From contig NZ_AP018164.1 of NCBI RefSeq assembly GCF_002356315.1, positions 4,774,001 through 4,838,000 on the forward strand: a stretch of 64,000 nucleotides of DNA, given 5' to 3'. Origin of the DNA: Mycobacterium shigaense. GTDB taxonomy: Bacteria > Actinomycetota > Actinomycetes > Mycobacteriales > Mycobacteriaceae. This document shows positions 55,681-64,000 of the stretch, one piece after another (position 1 is the stretch's first letter; each line of letters opens with the position of its first letter). The notes below the pieces were generated by a model, which had not been told where the DNA came from, ran no database searches, and saw only the letters and a list, made by a program, of their open reading frames with translations. A program made the translations under genes and the position numbers.

Positions 55681-56922
55681 TTGATACTGACCGTCGCGCT
55701 GCTGCTGCTTGCCGTCGTGCTCGCCTTTGCCATCGCCCGGCCACGGGGCCTGCCGGAGGCGCTGGCCGCGGTCCCGGCCGCGCTCATCCTGATCGCGATG
55801 GGCGCAATCACCCTGCACCAGGCCGCGAAACAGGTCGTCGAACTGTGCGGTGTCGTCGGGTTTTTGGGCGCGGTGCTGGTGCTGGCCAAGTTGTGCGACG
55901 ACGAGGGACTGTTCGAGGCCGCCGGGGCGGTGATCGCGCGGGTCCCCGGCGGGTCGCACGGCCTGCTGCGGCAGGTGTTCGTCATCGCCGCCACGATCAC
56001 GGCGGTCCTGAGCCTCGACGCCACCGTGGTGCTACTGACTCCGGTGGTGTTGGCGGCCGTGCGGCGATTGCGAACGCCGGTGCGGCCCTACGCCTATGCC
56101 ACGGCTCACCTGGCCAACGGCGCGTCGCTGTTGCTGCCGGTGTCGAACCTGACCAACCTGCTGGCCTTTCACACGGCAGGAGTTTCCTTCACCAAGTTCA
56201 CACTGGCGATGGCGCTGCCGTGGCTGGCCACGGTCGCCGCGCTGTATGTGGTCTTCCGGTGGTTCTTCGCCGGCGAGCTGCGGGTGGTCCCCGACCCCGA
56301 GGAGCTCGGGCCGCCGCCGCGACCGCCGGTCTTCGTTCTGGTGGTCGTGGGGCTGACGCTCGTGGGCTTCACGTTCTGCCAATCGATCGGGGTCGCACCG
56401 GCCTGGGTGGCGGCGGCCGGTGCGACGGTGCTGGGAGTGCGCAGCCTGAGCCGCGGACACACCTCGGTGCTGGAGATCGCACGCTCGATGCAGCTGTCGT
56501 TTCTGGTGTTCGTGCTGGCGCTGGGCGTGGTGGTGCAGGCGGTCACGCTGAACGGCATGGACAGGGCGATGTCTGCGGTGCTGCCGACCGGGTCGAGCCT
56601 GCCTGCGTTGCTCGGGATCGCGGCGGTGGCAGCCCTGCTGGCCAACGTCGTCAACAACCTGCCCGCCACGCTGGTCTTGCTGCCCCTGGTCGCACCCGGC
56701 GGTCCGGTGGCGATTCTGGCGGTGCTGATCGGAGTCAACATCGGACCCAACCTCACTTACGTGGGCTCCCTGTCGAACCTGCTGTGGCGGCGGGTGCTGC
56801 GTCAGCACGACGTCGAGGCCGGCGTCGGCGAGTACACCCGGCTCGGCTTGTGCACCGTGCCGGCGGCATTGGTGGTGGCCGTCGTCGCGCTCTGGGGGTC
56901 CGCGCGGTTGCTCGGCCTCTAG
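55681..56922 (+). CDS. arsB2: ArsB/NhaD-type anion transporter (Rv3578-like)
   Basis: 413 residues, the same length as Rv3578. About 10-11 membrane helices; SNLTNLLAFHTAGVSFTKFT and NNLPATLVLLPLVAPGG are the paired re-entrant-loop motifs of the ion transporter superfamily. The TTG at 55681 fits best: MILTVALLLLAVVLAFAIAR begins a helix. Arsenite specificity is an annotation tradition, not shown by sequence; no arsR or arsC is adjacent. Confidence 0.8.
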   Translation: MILTVALLLLAVVLAFAIARPRGLPEALAAVPAALILIAMGAITLHQAAKQVVELCGVVGFLGAVLVLAKLCDDEGLFEAAGAVIARVPGGSHGLLRQVFVIAATITAVLSLDATVVLLTPVVLAAVRRLRTPVRPYAYATAHLANGASLLLPVSNLTNLLAFHTAGVSFTKFTLAMALPWLATVAALYVVFRWFFAGELRVVPDPEELGPPPRPPVFVLVVVGLTLVGFTFCQSIGVAPAWVAAAGATVLGVRSLSRGHTSVLEIARSMQLSFLVFVLALGVVVQAVTLNGMDRAMSAVLPTGSSLPALLGIAAVAALLANVVNNLPATLVLLPLVAPGGPVAILAVLIGVNIGPNLTYVGSLSNLLWRRVLRQHDVEAGVGEYTRLGLCTVPAALVVAVVALWGSARLLGL

Positions 56923-59540
56923 GGGCCGGAGCGGATGATTGACGCGAGTTCCTCGCGCGACTGCGCCCCCACCCGCTGGCAGGCCCGATACACGTGACCC
57001 TCCACGGTGCGCACCGACATCACCAGTTTCTCGGCGATCTCCCGGTTGGACAGGCCGGCCACCACGAGCTCGACGACGTCGCGCTGGCGACCCGACAACT
57101 TCAGGCCCGTCGGCGTGTGCAGCGCCGGGGTGTGCAAGCCGCCGCATTCGTCGGCCAGCTCCCTGGCCAATGCCGCCGCGTAGAGCCCGCGGCGATGGTG
57201 CTGGCCCTCGTCGAAGACGACGCAGGCCTGCGCCGCGGCGTCGGCGGCCGCGACCCGATCACCGATCCGGCGGTAGGCCGCCGAGGCCGCCAACAACCCT
57301 TCACCGTCCCGGGCCGAGAGCGCTTCCGCATGCGATGCGACGGCGTCGGCCAGTGGCAGCGACAACAGGCCGGCCAGCTCCCGGGCCCGCGCGGCCCGCG
57401 CGACATCGCCCCACTGCGCCGCCGCCTGGATGCAGGCCAGCTCGTGCGTGGGCTGGCCGCGTTCGCGGGCAAGCCGCGCCGCCTCCCCCACGCCGGCCAC
57501 GGCCTCGCCCAGCCGGCCGCCGGCCGCCATCGCCCACCCTTCGGCCAGCGACAGGGCGGTGTGCATGAACAGAAAGTCGGCGGGCACACAGGATCGGGCG
57601 CCGACAACCGCCTCGCCGGCCTCGCCGGCATGCCCGAGCTTGGCGTGCGCCTCGGCCAGCGCGAAGTAGCTCGCTGGCCGCAAACCCGTTGTGATGGAGT
57701 GCATTTCCACTCCCGCCACCGACTCGTGCACCAGCCGGGCCGCCTCGGCGACGGCACCGCGGGCCAGCTCGGCGTTGCCCGACAGCAGGGCCAGGTTGGC
57801 ATAGGCCAAGCCCGGAATGTCGCGGGACGCGTCGGCCAGTTGCGTTGCCGTGCTGACGAATTCGTCGATCCGCCCGGTCAGTCGGCAGGCACGCCCGTAG
57901 ACGGCACCGAACCAGAATCGCAGGTGCGACGCCTGGAAGGAGGTCGTGGCGCGCCGCAACACCTGCTCGGCCACGCCGGGAAGCTCGTCGACCTGGCCTA
58001 GCGCCCCCATCGCCATGATCAGCGCCAGCGACGCCATCATGGTGTGGAAGCCGGGCAGCTCGGGGCGGCTCAGCGCGGCACGGGCGTTTTCGGATGCGAG
58101 TCCGCAGCGTGCCGCGACCGCATCCAGGCAGGCCTGCACGGCCAACCGTTCCGCCCGCTGCGCCGGGGTCTCCGGCCCGGCGGCGAGACGGTTCAGGATT
58201 CCCGCCGCCTCCTTGGGGTCGAAGAGATTCCACATCAGGTTGGCCGCCCGCACGGTCGCCCAGTGATGACCGTCGGGCAGGTCGCAATCGGCCATCGCGC
58301 GCAGCGCCGCCTCGGCCGGTTCGCCGCGCCCCAGCAGCGCGAGGTTCATGGCGCGCACCCCCGCCGCCTCCGGCGCGCCGGCTTGCGCCGCCGCGGTGGC
58401 GAACCGGTCGGCAAGATCCAGGTCCAGCAGCGTCATCGCGTGCCGCGCCGCTTCCAGGTACAGCCCGGGGTCGGGGTCGAGATCGGATTCCAGGCGCAGC
58501 AGCGCGCGGCGCACGGTGGCCTGCATGTCGGTGTCGCCGTCGTCACCTAGCCGCGTCGCCAGCCGACCCCGGATCTCCGACAGGTACAGCTCGCCGGCGC
58601 TCGCGCGGCGCAGCTCACCGAACAGCGGATGGGCCAGCCGGGCCGTCAGCCCGGCGCCGGTGCGTTCGACGTTCACCAGGCCCATCCGCTCGGCAGCAGC
58701 CAGGTCGCCGCGACGCGCCAGATCGCACAGCACCTCCACGGCCAGCGGCTCACACTGCGACAACGTGTCGATCACCATCGCCAGCTGCGGGCTGAGCCGG
58801 CCCATCTGACGGCTCACCGTGTCGGACAGGCTTGCGGAGACCGCGACGTCGCCGTCCCACATCCAGACGCCGGCCGTTTTGCGCATCCGCCCGGCGGCCA
58901 CCTGATCGGCCAGCAGCTGCCGCAGGAAGAGGGCGTTGCCGCCGGTCAACTTCTGAAACCGGGTCGCGCTGCGCGCGTCGACCGGGCCGTCCAGCTTGCT
59001 CTCGATGATCTCGCGGGTCGCGGCAGCCGAAAGTGGTTGAAGGTCAATCCTTTCCAGCAGTCCATCTTTCCACAACGCCGTGATCGCATCCGGTTCGTCA
59101 CTGCCGGTGCGCAGAGTCACGACCAGCCGCACCCCACCGCACTGCGCGAGCTGGTGCACGACCAGCGCGGACAGGCCGTCCAGCAGGTGCGCATCGTCGA
59201 CCCCGACCAACACCCTGCGCTGATGTTGCTGTGCGACAAAGGAATTGATGACGCGCCGCACGTCGTTCAGCGGATCTGACTGTGCCTTGTTCAAGGCTTC
59301 GGTCATCGCCCCGAGGAACGCCCCCAGCGGCAACGCCTGCGCGGAACCGGTGCCGACGATCCATTTGGTCCGCTCCCCCGACTCCTCGGCGCGGCGCAGG
59401 ACCTCCTGGGCGAGCCAGGTCTTGCCCACACCGGCGGCCCCGGCGATCACCACGCCGGCGTGGTTGCGGCCCACATTGAGGGCGCGGCGAATGATCCCCA
59501 ATTCGCTCTCTCGCCCGGCCAGCGGCTCGGCGCCGATCAC
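56919..59540 (-). CDS. LuxR-family regulator with AAA/STAND ATPase domain
   Basis: 873 residues from a GTG. The N-terminal ATPase has Walker A GAAGVGKTWLA (about 30) and Walker B VLVGVDDAHLLDG. A long helical TPR-like middle is followed by a C-terminal GerE helix-turn-helix (LSGRQRDVVELVVAGLSNRE, then RTVEGHVYRACQR). This is the large LuxR/MalT-like class common in mycobacteria; effector unknown. Starts at 59666 or 59672 are possible and would leave under 50 bp to the divergent gene. A much longer in-frame reading to 60608 lies over the next gene and is rejected. Confidence 0.82.
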   Translation of the reverse strand: MIGAEPLAGRESELGIIRRALNVGRNHAGVVIAGAAGVGKTWLAQEVLRRAEESGERTKWIVGTGSAQALPLGAFLGAMTEALNKAQSDPLNDVRRVINSFVAQQHQRRVLVGVDDAHLLDGLSALVVHQLAQCGGVRLVVTLRTGSDEPDAITALWKDGLLERIDLQPLSAAATREIIESKLDGPVDARSATRFQKLTGGNALFLRQLLADQVAAGRMRKTAGVWMWDGDVAVSASLSDTVSRQMGRLSPQLAMVIDTLSQCEPLAVEVLCDLARRGDLAAAERMGLVNVERTGAGLTARLAHPLFGELRRASAGELYLSEIRGRLATRLGDDGDTDMQATVRRALLRLESDLDPDPGLYLEAARHAMTLLDLDLADRFATAAAQAGAPEAAGVRAMNLALLGRGEPAEAALRAMADCDLPDGHHWATVRAANLMWNLFDPKEAAGILNRLAAGPETPAQRAERLAVQACLDAVAARCGLASENARAALSRPELPGFHTMMASLALIMAMGALGQVDELPGVAEQVLRRATTSFQASHLRFWFGAVYGRACRLTGRIDEFVSTATQLADASRDIPGLAYANLALLSGNAELARGAVAEAARLVHESVAGVEMHSITTGLRPASYFALAEAHAKLGHAGEAGEAVVGARSCVPADFLFMHTALSLAEGWAMAAGGRLGEAVAGVGEAARLARERGQPTHELACIQAAAQWGDVARAARARELAGLLSLPLADAVASHAEALSARDGEGLLAASAAYRRIGDRVAAADAAAQACVVFDEGQHHRRGLYAAALARELADECGGLHTPALHTPTGLKLSGRQRDVVELVVAGLSNREIAEKLVMSVRTVEGHVYRACQRVGAQSREELASIIRSGP

Positions 59541-59711
59541 TCGGTGACTATATCCAGGCGCGGGCGTTGCCCGGGAGGCTTTGTCTCCCGTTTCGGCGAC
59601 GAGTTGTGTACTAGTCCCGCAGCAATCGCGTAGTCCACTACGCTGTCGGCCCTCGTTTCGGCCCATGAGCATGGTTTTTGTCGGATACGCGCGCAGCACG
59701 GGCGGTGGGCT

Positions 59712-61145
59712 ATGGCAAAGATCGGTAATCACGCACTGGTATTGGGAGCGAGCATGGCCGGTCTGTTGGCCGCGCGTTCGCTCAGCGAGTTCTACGACAT
59801 GGTCACGGTGGTGGAGCGCGATCCGCTGCCCGACATTCGGCCCGAATCCGCCGCCGCCCGCCGGGGTGTGCCGCAGGGCCGGCACCTGCATGGTCTGCTG
59901 CCGCGCGGCGCCCAGGTGATCGAGCAATTGTTCCCCGGCATCCTCGACCAGCTGGTCGTCGGCGGCGCGCATCGCTTCGACGGCCGGGATCTCTCGCAGG
60001 CCTACTACCACCTGGGCGGGCACCTGATGGTGCGCTCCGGCGGCGCCCCCTCGTGCGCCATGTACTTGGCCACCCGGCCTTTCCTCGAGGAACACGTCCG
60101 CGCGCGGTTGCGCCGCATCGGCAACATCACGCTGATCGACGACCACGACATCGTCGACCTGACCACGACACAAGACCGGCACCGGGTCACCGGCGCCCGG
60201 GTGGTCAACCGTCGCACCCGCGACGACGTCACGCTGAGTGCGGACCTGGTGCTCGATGCCACCGGCCGCAGTGCCCGCACCCCGGCGTGGCTGGATGCCC
60301 TGGGCTACGAGCGACCGGCCGAAGACCAGGTCCCGGTGCACCTGACGTATGTGAGTCAAGCCCTGCGCATGGACCCGGACGCGCTGCATGAATTGGGCTT
60401 CCTCGTCGGGGCGGTGCCGGGCCGGCCGCGCGGGCTGGGCATGCTGCGGTCGGAGAACGACACGTGGATGTTCACCGTTTACGGCATCGCAGGTCATAGG
60501 CCGCACCCCGACCTGATATCGATGTGCGAGTTCGTCGAGGACTGTGCACCGGCCCACCTGCTGGCAGCGGTCCGCGCCGCGGAACCTATCGGGGAGCCCA
60601 CCCGGCACAGCCAGCCGTCCAGTCGGTGGCGCCGCTACGACAGGATACGACGCTTCCCCGAGGGCCTGCTGGTCATCGGCGACGCGATCTGCAGCTTCAA
60701 CCCGATCTACGGCCAGGGCATGACGGTGGCCGGGCTGGAGGCCCTGGCACTGCGCAACTGCTTAGCCAGCGGCACAGTCGATTTGGCACGGCGATTCTTC
60801 CAGGCCGCCGCGGTGCCGATCCGCCAGGCGTGGGAGTTGTCGGCCAACCCCGACCTGTGCCTGCCTGAAATCGAGGGCACGCCGCCATTGCTCACCCGAC
60901 TGTTGAACGGGTACATCGATCGCGTCCTCACCGCGAGCGAATACGACCCGGCCGCGGTCGAGCGGTTCGTCAGGGTGACCGCGCTGATCGATCCTGCCAG
61001 CCGGCTGCTGCGCCCGGGCATAATGTGGCGCGCCGCGCTGGCCAACCGTCGCCGACCACGACGCGACCCCGGTCAGGCCGGACGCGCGGCAGGCGGCAGC
61101 GGCATCCCGAGCGCGGACAGCACGCTGCGCAGCAAGGTGGGGTAG
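59712..61145 (+). CDS. FAD-dependent monooxygenase, PHBH/squalene-epoxidase type
   Basis: 477 residues. FAD fold at the N-terminus (LVLGASMAGLLAARSLSEFY), second FAD contact DATGRSARTPAWLDALGY, and GDAICSFNPIYGQGMTVAGL near residue 325. The family hydroxylates or epoxidises lipophilic or aromatic substrates. Divergent from the LuxR regulator, which may control it. Its last 24 codons overlap the convergent GDPD gene. Confidence 0.8.
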   Translation: MAKIGNHALVLGASMAGLLAARSLSEFYDMVTVVERDPLPDIRPESAAARRGVPQGRHLHGLLPRGAQVIEQLFPGILDQLVVGGAHRFDGRDLSQAYYHLGGHLMVRSGGAPSCAMYLATRPFLEEHVRARLRRIGNITLIDDHDIVDLTTTQDRHRVTGARVVNRRTRDDVTLSADLVLDATGRSARTPAWLDALGYERPAEDQVPVHLTYVSQALRMDPDALHELGFLVGAVPGRPRGLGMLRSENDTWMFTVYGIAGHRPHPDLISMCEFVEDCAPAHLLAAVRAAEPIGEPTRHSQPSSRWRRYDRIRRFPEGLLVIGDAICSFNPIYGQGMTVAGLEALALRNCLASGTVDLARRFFQAAAVPIRQAWELSANPDLCLPEIEGTPPLLTRLLNGYIDRVLTASEYDPAAVERFVRVTALIDPASRLLRPGIMWRAALANRRRPRRDPGQAGRAAGGSGIPSADSTLRSKVG

Positions 61146-62050
61146 TCGGTGATGATGCCGTCGACGCCGTAACCGATCTGCTCGCGCATCGCGTCGGCAT
61201 CGTTGACAGTCCACGGAATCACCTTGAGCCCCAACGCATGTGCGCGGTCGACGTACGGCTTTCCGGTGACGAGCTGATATCGGGGTGAGACGATGTCGGC
61301 ACCCGCCAGCAGGGCGCCGATCAGCGGATCGCCGATGACGGCGGCGTCTTGACCGGCCAGCCACGGCGAACCGGGTGCCCACGTCTCCTCGTTGTACAGC
61401 GCCACCAACGGGATCGACGGCTCAGCGCGGCGGACCATCGGCAGGGTCCGCCAGTCGAAGCTCTGAATCTCCACCCGGTCGACCTTGCCCGCCGCCCGGA
61501 CCGCGGCCAGTATCACGTCGACGAACTCCTGTGGCGCGGCCGACCTGCCGGGCCGGTCGGCTTCCACTTTGGTTTCGATGTTGTAGCGAACGGCAAAGTG
61601 ATAGGAATCGGCGAGCGCGAACACCTCGGTCAAGGTGGCTATCTTGTTGCCCCGCACCACTTCCGCGTGCGGGAATTGGGCGAGCCGGCGACCGCAGTCG
61701 AGCGTGCGGAGCTGTGCCCACGTGAGCTCGTGCACCAGCTTGCCGACGTAGGGATACTGCGGGTCACCGGCGAACACGGGAGCGGTGTCGGAGCATTTCT
61801 CCGGATCGATGGTGGGGTCGTGCCACACCAGAGGTTGCCCGTCCACGGTGAGCACAATGTCGAGTTCCAGTGTGGTGACGCCCAGTTCGATCGCCTTGGC
61901 GAAGGCGCGCAGCGACTCCTCGGTCGCCTCCCCGCGCCCGCCGCGGTGGGCCTGCAGGTCGAATCCGCCGTCTTGCGCCCCCGCCAGCGGCAGCGGAAGA
62001 ATCGCCACGGCCGCGACCGCGGCGCCCAGCCGCGCGAGCCGCCCGGCCAA
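61073..62050 (-). CDS. Secreted glycerophosphodiester phosphodiesterase
   Basis: 325 residues from a TTG 4 bp after the trmH-type stop; a start at 62131 would overlap that gene by 77 bp. A signal peptide (RLGAAVAAVAILPLPLAGAQ) leads into the GDPD core: DLQAHRGGRGEATEESL, LELDIVLTVDGQPLVWHD with the Glu-x-Asp and His, and a C-terminal PWTVNDADAMREQIGYGVDG. Likely cleaves glycerophosphodiesters outside the membrane. Confidence 0.85.
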   Translation of the reverse strand: MAGRLARLGAAVAAVAILPLPLAGAQDGGFDLQAHRGGRGEATEESLRAFAKAIELGVTTLELDIVLTVDGQPLVWHDPTIDPEKCSDTAPVFAGDPQYPYVGKLVHELTWAQLRTLDCGRRLAQFPHAEVVRGNKIATLTEVFALADSYHFAVRYNIETKVEADRPGRSAAPQEFVDVILAAVRAAGKVDRVEIQSFDWRTLPMVRRAEPSIPLVALYNEETWAPGSPWLAGQDAAVIGDPLIGALLAGADIVSPRYQLVTGKPYVDRAHALGLKVIPWTVNDADAMREQIGYGVDGIITDYPTLLRSVLSALGMPLPPAARPA

Positions 62051-62054
62051 TCCG

Positions 62055-62984
62055 CTAATGCCTGCGCTGCCGGGCGATCTCGGCAAGCACCACCCCGGCT
62101 GCCACCGAGGCGTTGAGTGATTCGGTGTCACCGGCCATCGGGATCGACACTACCTGTTCGCAGTTCTGCCGCACCAACCGTGAGAGGCCCTTGCCTTCGG
62201 AACCGACGACGACGACCATCGAGTCGGTGCCGTCCAGGTCGTCGAGCACGGTGTGACCGCCGGCGTCGAGGCCGACGACGCGCACCCCGCGTTCGGCCCA
62301 ATCCTTCAGTGTCCTAGTGAGATTGGTGGCACGCGCGACCGGGAGACGGGCCGCCGCACCGGCGCTGGTGCGCCATGCCACCGCGGTGACCGAGGCCGAA
62401 CGGCGTTGCGGTATCAGCACGCCGTGTCCGCCGAAGGCCGCGACCGAACGCACGATCGCGCCGAGGTTGCGGGGGTCGGAGATGTTGTCCAGCGCCACCA
62501 GCAGCGCCGGCGGCGACTGCAACGCGGTGGCGAGCAGGTCGTCGGGGTGGGCGTAGTTGTACGGCGGCACCTGCAATGCGATGCCCTGGTGCAGATGATT
62601 GGCGGTCATCCGGTCCAGATCGAGGCGCGGCACCTCCAGGATCGCGATGCCCAAATCAGCTGCCCGGCCGACGGATTCGGTGAGGCGCTCGTCGGCCTCG
62701 GTGCCGAGCGCGACGTAGAGGGCCGTCGCCGGAACGCCGGCGCGCAGGCATTCCAGCACCGGGTTGCGCCCCAGGACCGTCTCGGTGTCGTCGGTGCGCT
62801 TGGCCGGCCGGCGCTGCTGCGACTGCGCGCGCTTGGCCGCGGGATGGTTGGGCCGCAGATGGGCGGGCGGCGTGGGGCCACGACCCTCCAGGCCGCGACG
62901 CCGCTGACCGCCCGAGCCAACGGTGGGCCCCTTCTTGCTGCCGGATTTGCGGATCGCACCCTGGCGCCGCGAGTTACCGGCCAC
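62055..62984 (-). CDS. rlmB: TrmH/SpoU-family 23S rRNA 2'-O-methyltransferase
   Basis: 309 residues. The three SPOUT motifs are in order: NISDPRNLGAIVRSVAAFG, VVVGSEGKGLSRLVRQNC and MAGDTESLNASVAAGVVLAE. A basic N-terminal extension (RRQGAIRKSGSKKGP) probably binds RNA. Equivalent of Rv3579c. GTG start shares one base with the cysS stop. Whether it targets G2251 as E. coli RlmB does is inferred. Confidence 0.88.
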   Translation of the reverse strand: MAGNSRRQGAIRKSGSKKGPTVGSGGQRRRGLEGRGPTPPAHLRPNHPAAKRAQSQQRRPAKRTDDTETVLGRNPVLECLRAGVPATALYVALGTEADERLTESVGRAADLGIAILEVPRLDLDRMTANHLHQGIALQVPPYNYAHPDDLLATALQSPPALLVALDNISDPRNLGAIVRSVAAFGGHGVLIPQRRSASVTAVAWRTSAGAAARLPVARATNLTRTLKDWAERGVRVVGLDAGGHTVLDDLDGTDSMVVVVGSEGKGLSRLVRQNCEQVVSIPMAGDTESLNASVAAGVVLAEIARQRRH

Positions 62985-64000
62985 TACTTGTCGTCACCGG
63001 TCTGCAGCTCCCACTGCGGACCGTCGGCGGTATCGGTGACCTCGATACCGGCTTCCTTCAACCGATCTCGGATCTGGTCGGCCAGCGCCCAGTCGCGCTG
63101 CTCACGTGCCTTCTGCCGGCTCTCCAGTTCGGCCTGCACCAGCACGTCGACGGCCGCGAGCGCGGCGGAGGTTTCGTCGCGCGTCTCCCAGCGCTCGTGG
63201 AGCGGGTCGCAACCCAGGATGCCCATCATCGCCCGGATCGCGCCGGCGTTGGCCAGCGCGCCCGCATGGTCACCGGCGTCGAGCGCGCGATTGCCTTCGG
63301 CACGGGCATGATGGATCTCGGCCAGCGCGATCGGGACGGCGAGGTCGTCGTCGAGCGCCGCGCCGAATCGCGGCGTCCACTGACCCGGCACCACGGTGCC
63401 GACCCGGGTGCGGACCCGATGCAGGAATTCCTCAACCCCCACATAGGCTTTGACGGCGTCCTGCAGCGCGGTCTCGGAGAACTCCAGCATCGAGCGGTAA
63501 TGCGCGCTGCCCAGGTAGTAGCGCAACTCGGCGGGCCGAACCCGTTGCAACATCGCGGGTATGGACAAGACGTTGCCCAGCGACTTGCTCATCTTCTCCC
63601 CGCCCAGCGTCACCCAGCCGTTGTGCAGCCAGTAACGAGCGAAGCCGTCGCCGGCCGCCTTGCTCTGCGCGATCTCATTCTCGTGGTGTGGGAATACCAA
63701 ATCCATTCCGCCACAATGGATATCGAATTCGGCGCCGAGATAGGTGCGGGCCATCGCCGAGCATTCCAGATGCCAGCCGGGGCGTCCGCGGCCCCACGGC
63801 GTCGGCCACGAGGGCTCGCCGGGTTTCGCGCCCTTCCACAAGGTGAAGTCGCGCTGGTCGCGCTTGCCGGCGGCCACGCCCTCGCCCTGGTGAACGTCGT
63901 CGATCTTGTGCCCGGACAGCTGCCCGTAATCGGGATAGCTGAGGACGTCGAAGTAGACGTCGCCGCCAGAGGCGTAGGCGTGCCCGGTTTCGATCAACCG
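62984..64000 (-). CDS. cysS: Cysteinyl-tRNA synthetase, C-terminal part
   Basis: 339 codons of the C-terminal part, running off the right edge. Class I synthetase features: GWHLECSAMARTYLG and HCGGMDLVFPHHENEIAQSK (zinc and tRNA site), and the KMSKSLGN signature. The end (REQRDWALADQIRDRLKEAG) is the usual CysS anticodon-binding terminus. Equivalent of Rv3580c. The N-terminal third with the HIGH motif is outside. Confidence 0.93.
   Translation of the reverse strand, partial: RLIETGHAYASGGDVYFDVLSYPDYGQLSGHKIDDVHQGEGVAAGKRDQRDFTLWKGAKPGEPSWPTPWGRGRPGWHLECSAMARTYLGAEFDIHCGGMDLVFPHHENEIAQSKAAGDGFARYWLHNGWVTLGGEKMSKSLGNVLSIPAMLQRVRPAELRYYLGSAHYRSMLEFSETALQDAVKAYVGVEEFLHRVRTRVGTVVPGQWTPRFGAALDDDLAVPIALAEIHHARAEGNRALDAGDHAGALANAGAIRAMMGILGCDPLHERWETRDETSAALAAVDVLVQAELESRQKAREQRDWALADQIRDRLKEAGIEVTDTADGPQWELQTGDDK

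Noticed and set aside
59541..60608. 1229-residue reading of the LuxR gene extending over the FAD monooxygenase
   Set aside because: The extra 350 codons lie antisense to a gene with clear FAD motifs and show no family signature.

Overview
The window looks like the chromosome of a slow-growing, non-tuberculous Mycobacterium. It has high GC, tightly packed genes with ATGA/GTGA overlaps, GTG and TTG starts, MIRU-like intergenic repeats, an F420-dependent Ddn nitroreductase, and a gene order that follows the M. tuberculosis cholesterol-catabolism region (about Rv3530c to Rv3580c). Family assignments come from reading the proteins and recalling that locus; no database search was run.

Layout. 1-4416 (minus): end of an SDR, an Rv3531c-like gene, a hemophore-like secreted protein, then hsaF-hsaG-hsaE. 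4489-7033 (plus): kstD and a MaoC-type hydratase. 7059-8035: a DUF559/AbiEi-like gene flanked by two copies of a palindromic repeat. 8057-14000 (minus): side-chain operon cyp125-fadE28-fadE29-chsH2-chsH1-ltp2. 14122-17574 (plus): fadA5, a small unknown gene, ddn and an extra P450. 17689-34511: the KstR2-type C/D-ring genes (two SDRs, echA20, ipdA, ipdB, ipdC, fadA6, kstR2, ipdF, fadE30, fadD3, fadE31-33, aspB), interrupted at 22985-24693 by a decayed decarboxylase/permease pair. 34501-41399: accessory block with a FadD32-like FAAL, a broken nat, a broken PknK-like kinase/Kelch gene and a small membrane coiled-coil protein. 41424-50156: hsaB-hsaC-hsaD-hsaA, kshB, an Rv3572-like secreted protein, fadE34 and kstR. 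50157-64000: LacI regulator, Zur-box znuACB operon, pxpA, metallo-hydrolase, arsB2-like transporter, LuxR/ATPase regulator, FAD monooxygenase, GDPD, trmH-type methyltransferase and partial cysS.

How it works together. CYP125 oxidises the sterol side chain. FadA5, FadE28/29, FadE34, ChsH1/H2 and Ltp2 shorten it by beta-oxidation and a final retro-aldol. KstD and KshB (with a KshA encoded elsewhere) open ring B. HsaA/B, HsaC, HsaD and HsaE/F/G degrade rings A and B. FadD3, FadE30, IpdF, IpdC, EchA20, IpdA/B, FadE31-33 and FadA6 degrade rings C and D. Seven KstR-type operators (six strict matches to TnnAACnnGTTnnA, one with the last base changed) and three KstR2-type operators (AnCAAGnnCTTGnT) are visible at the expected promoters.

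The catabolic core is intact. Gene decay (APC permease, decarboxylase remnant, nat, kinase-Kelch) is confined to accessory insertions. All four PPE genes that sit in this locus in M. tuberculosis (PPE61-64), and fdxB/Rv3555c, are missing here. No tRNA, rRNA, insertion sequence or CRISPR array was recognised.
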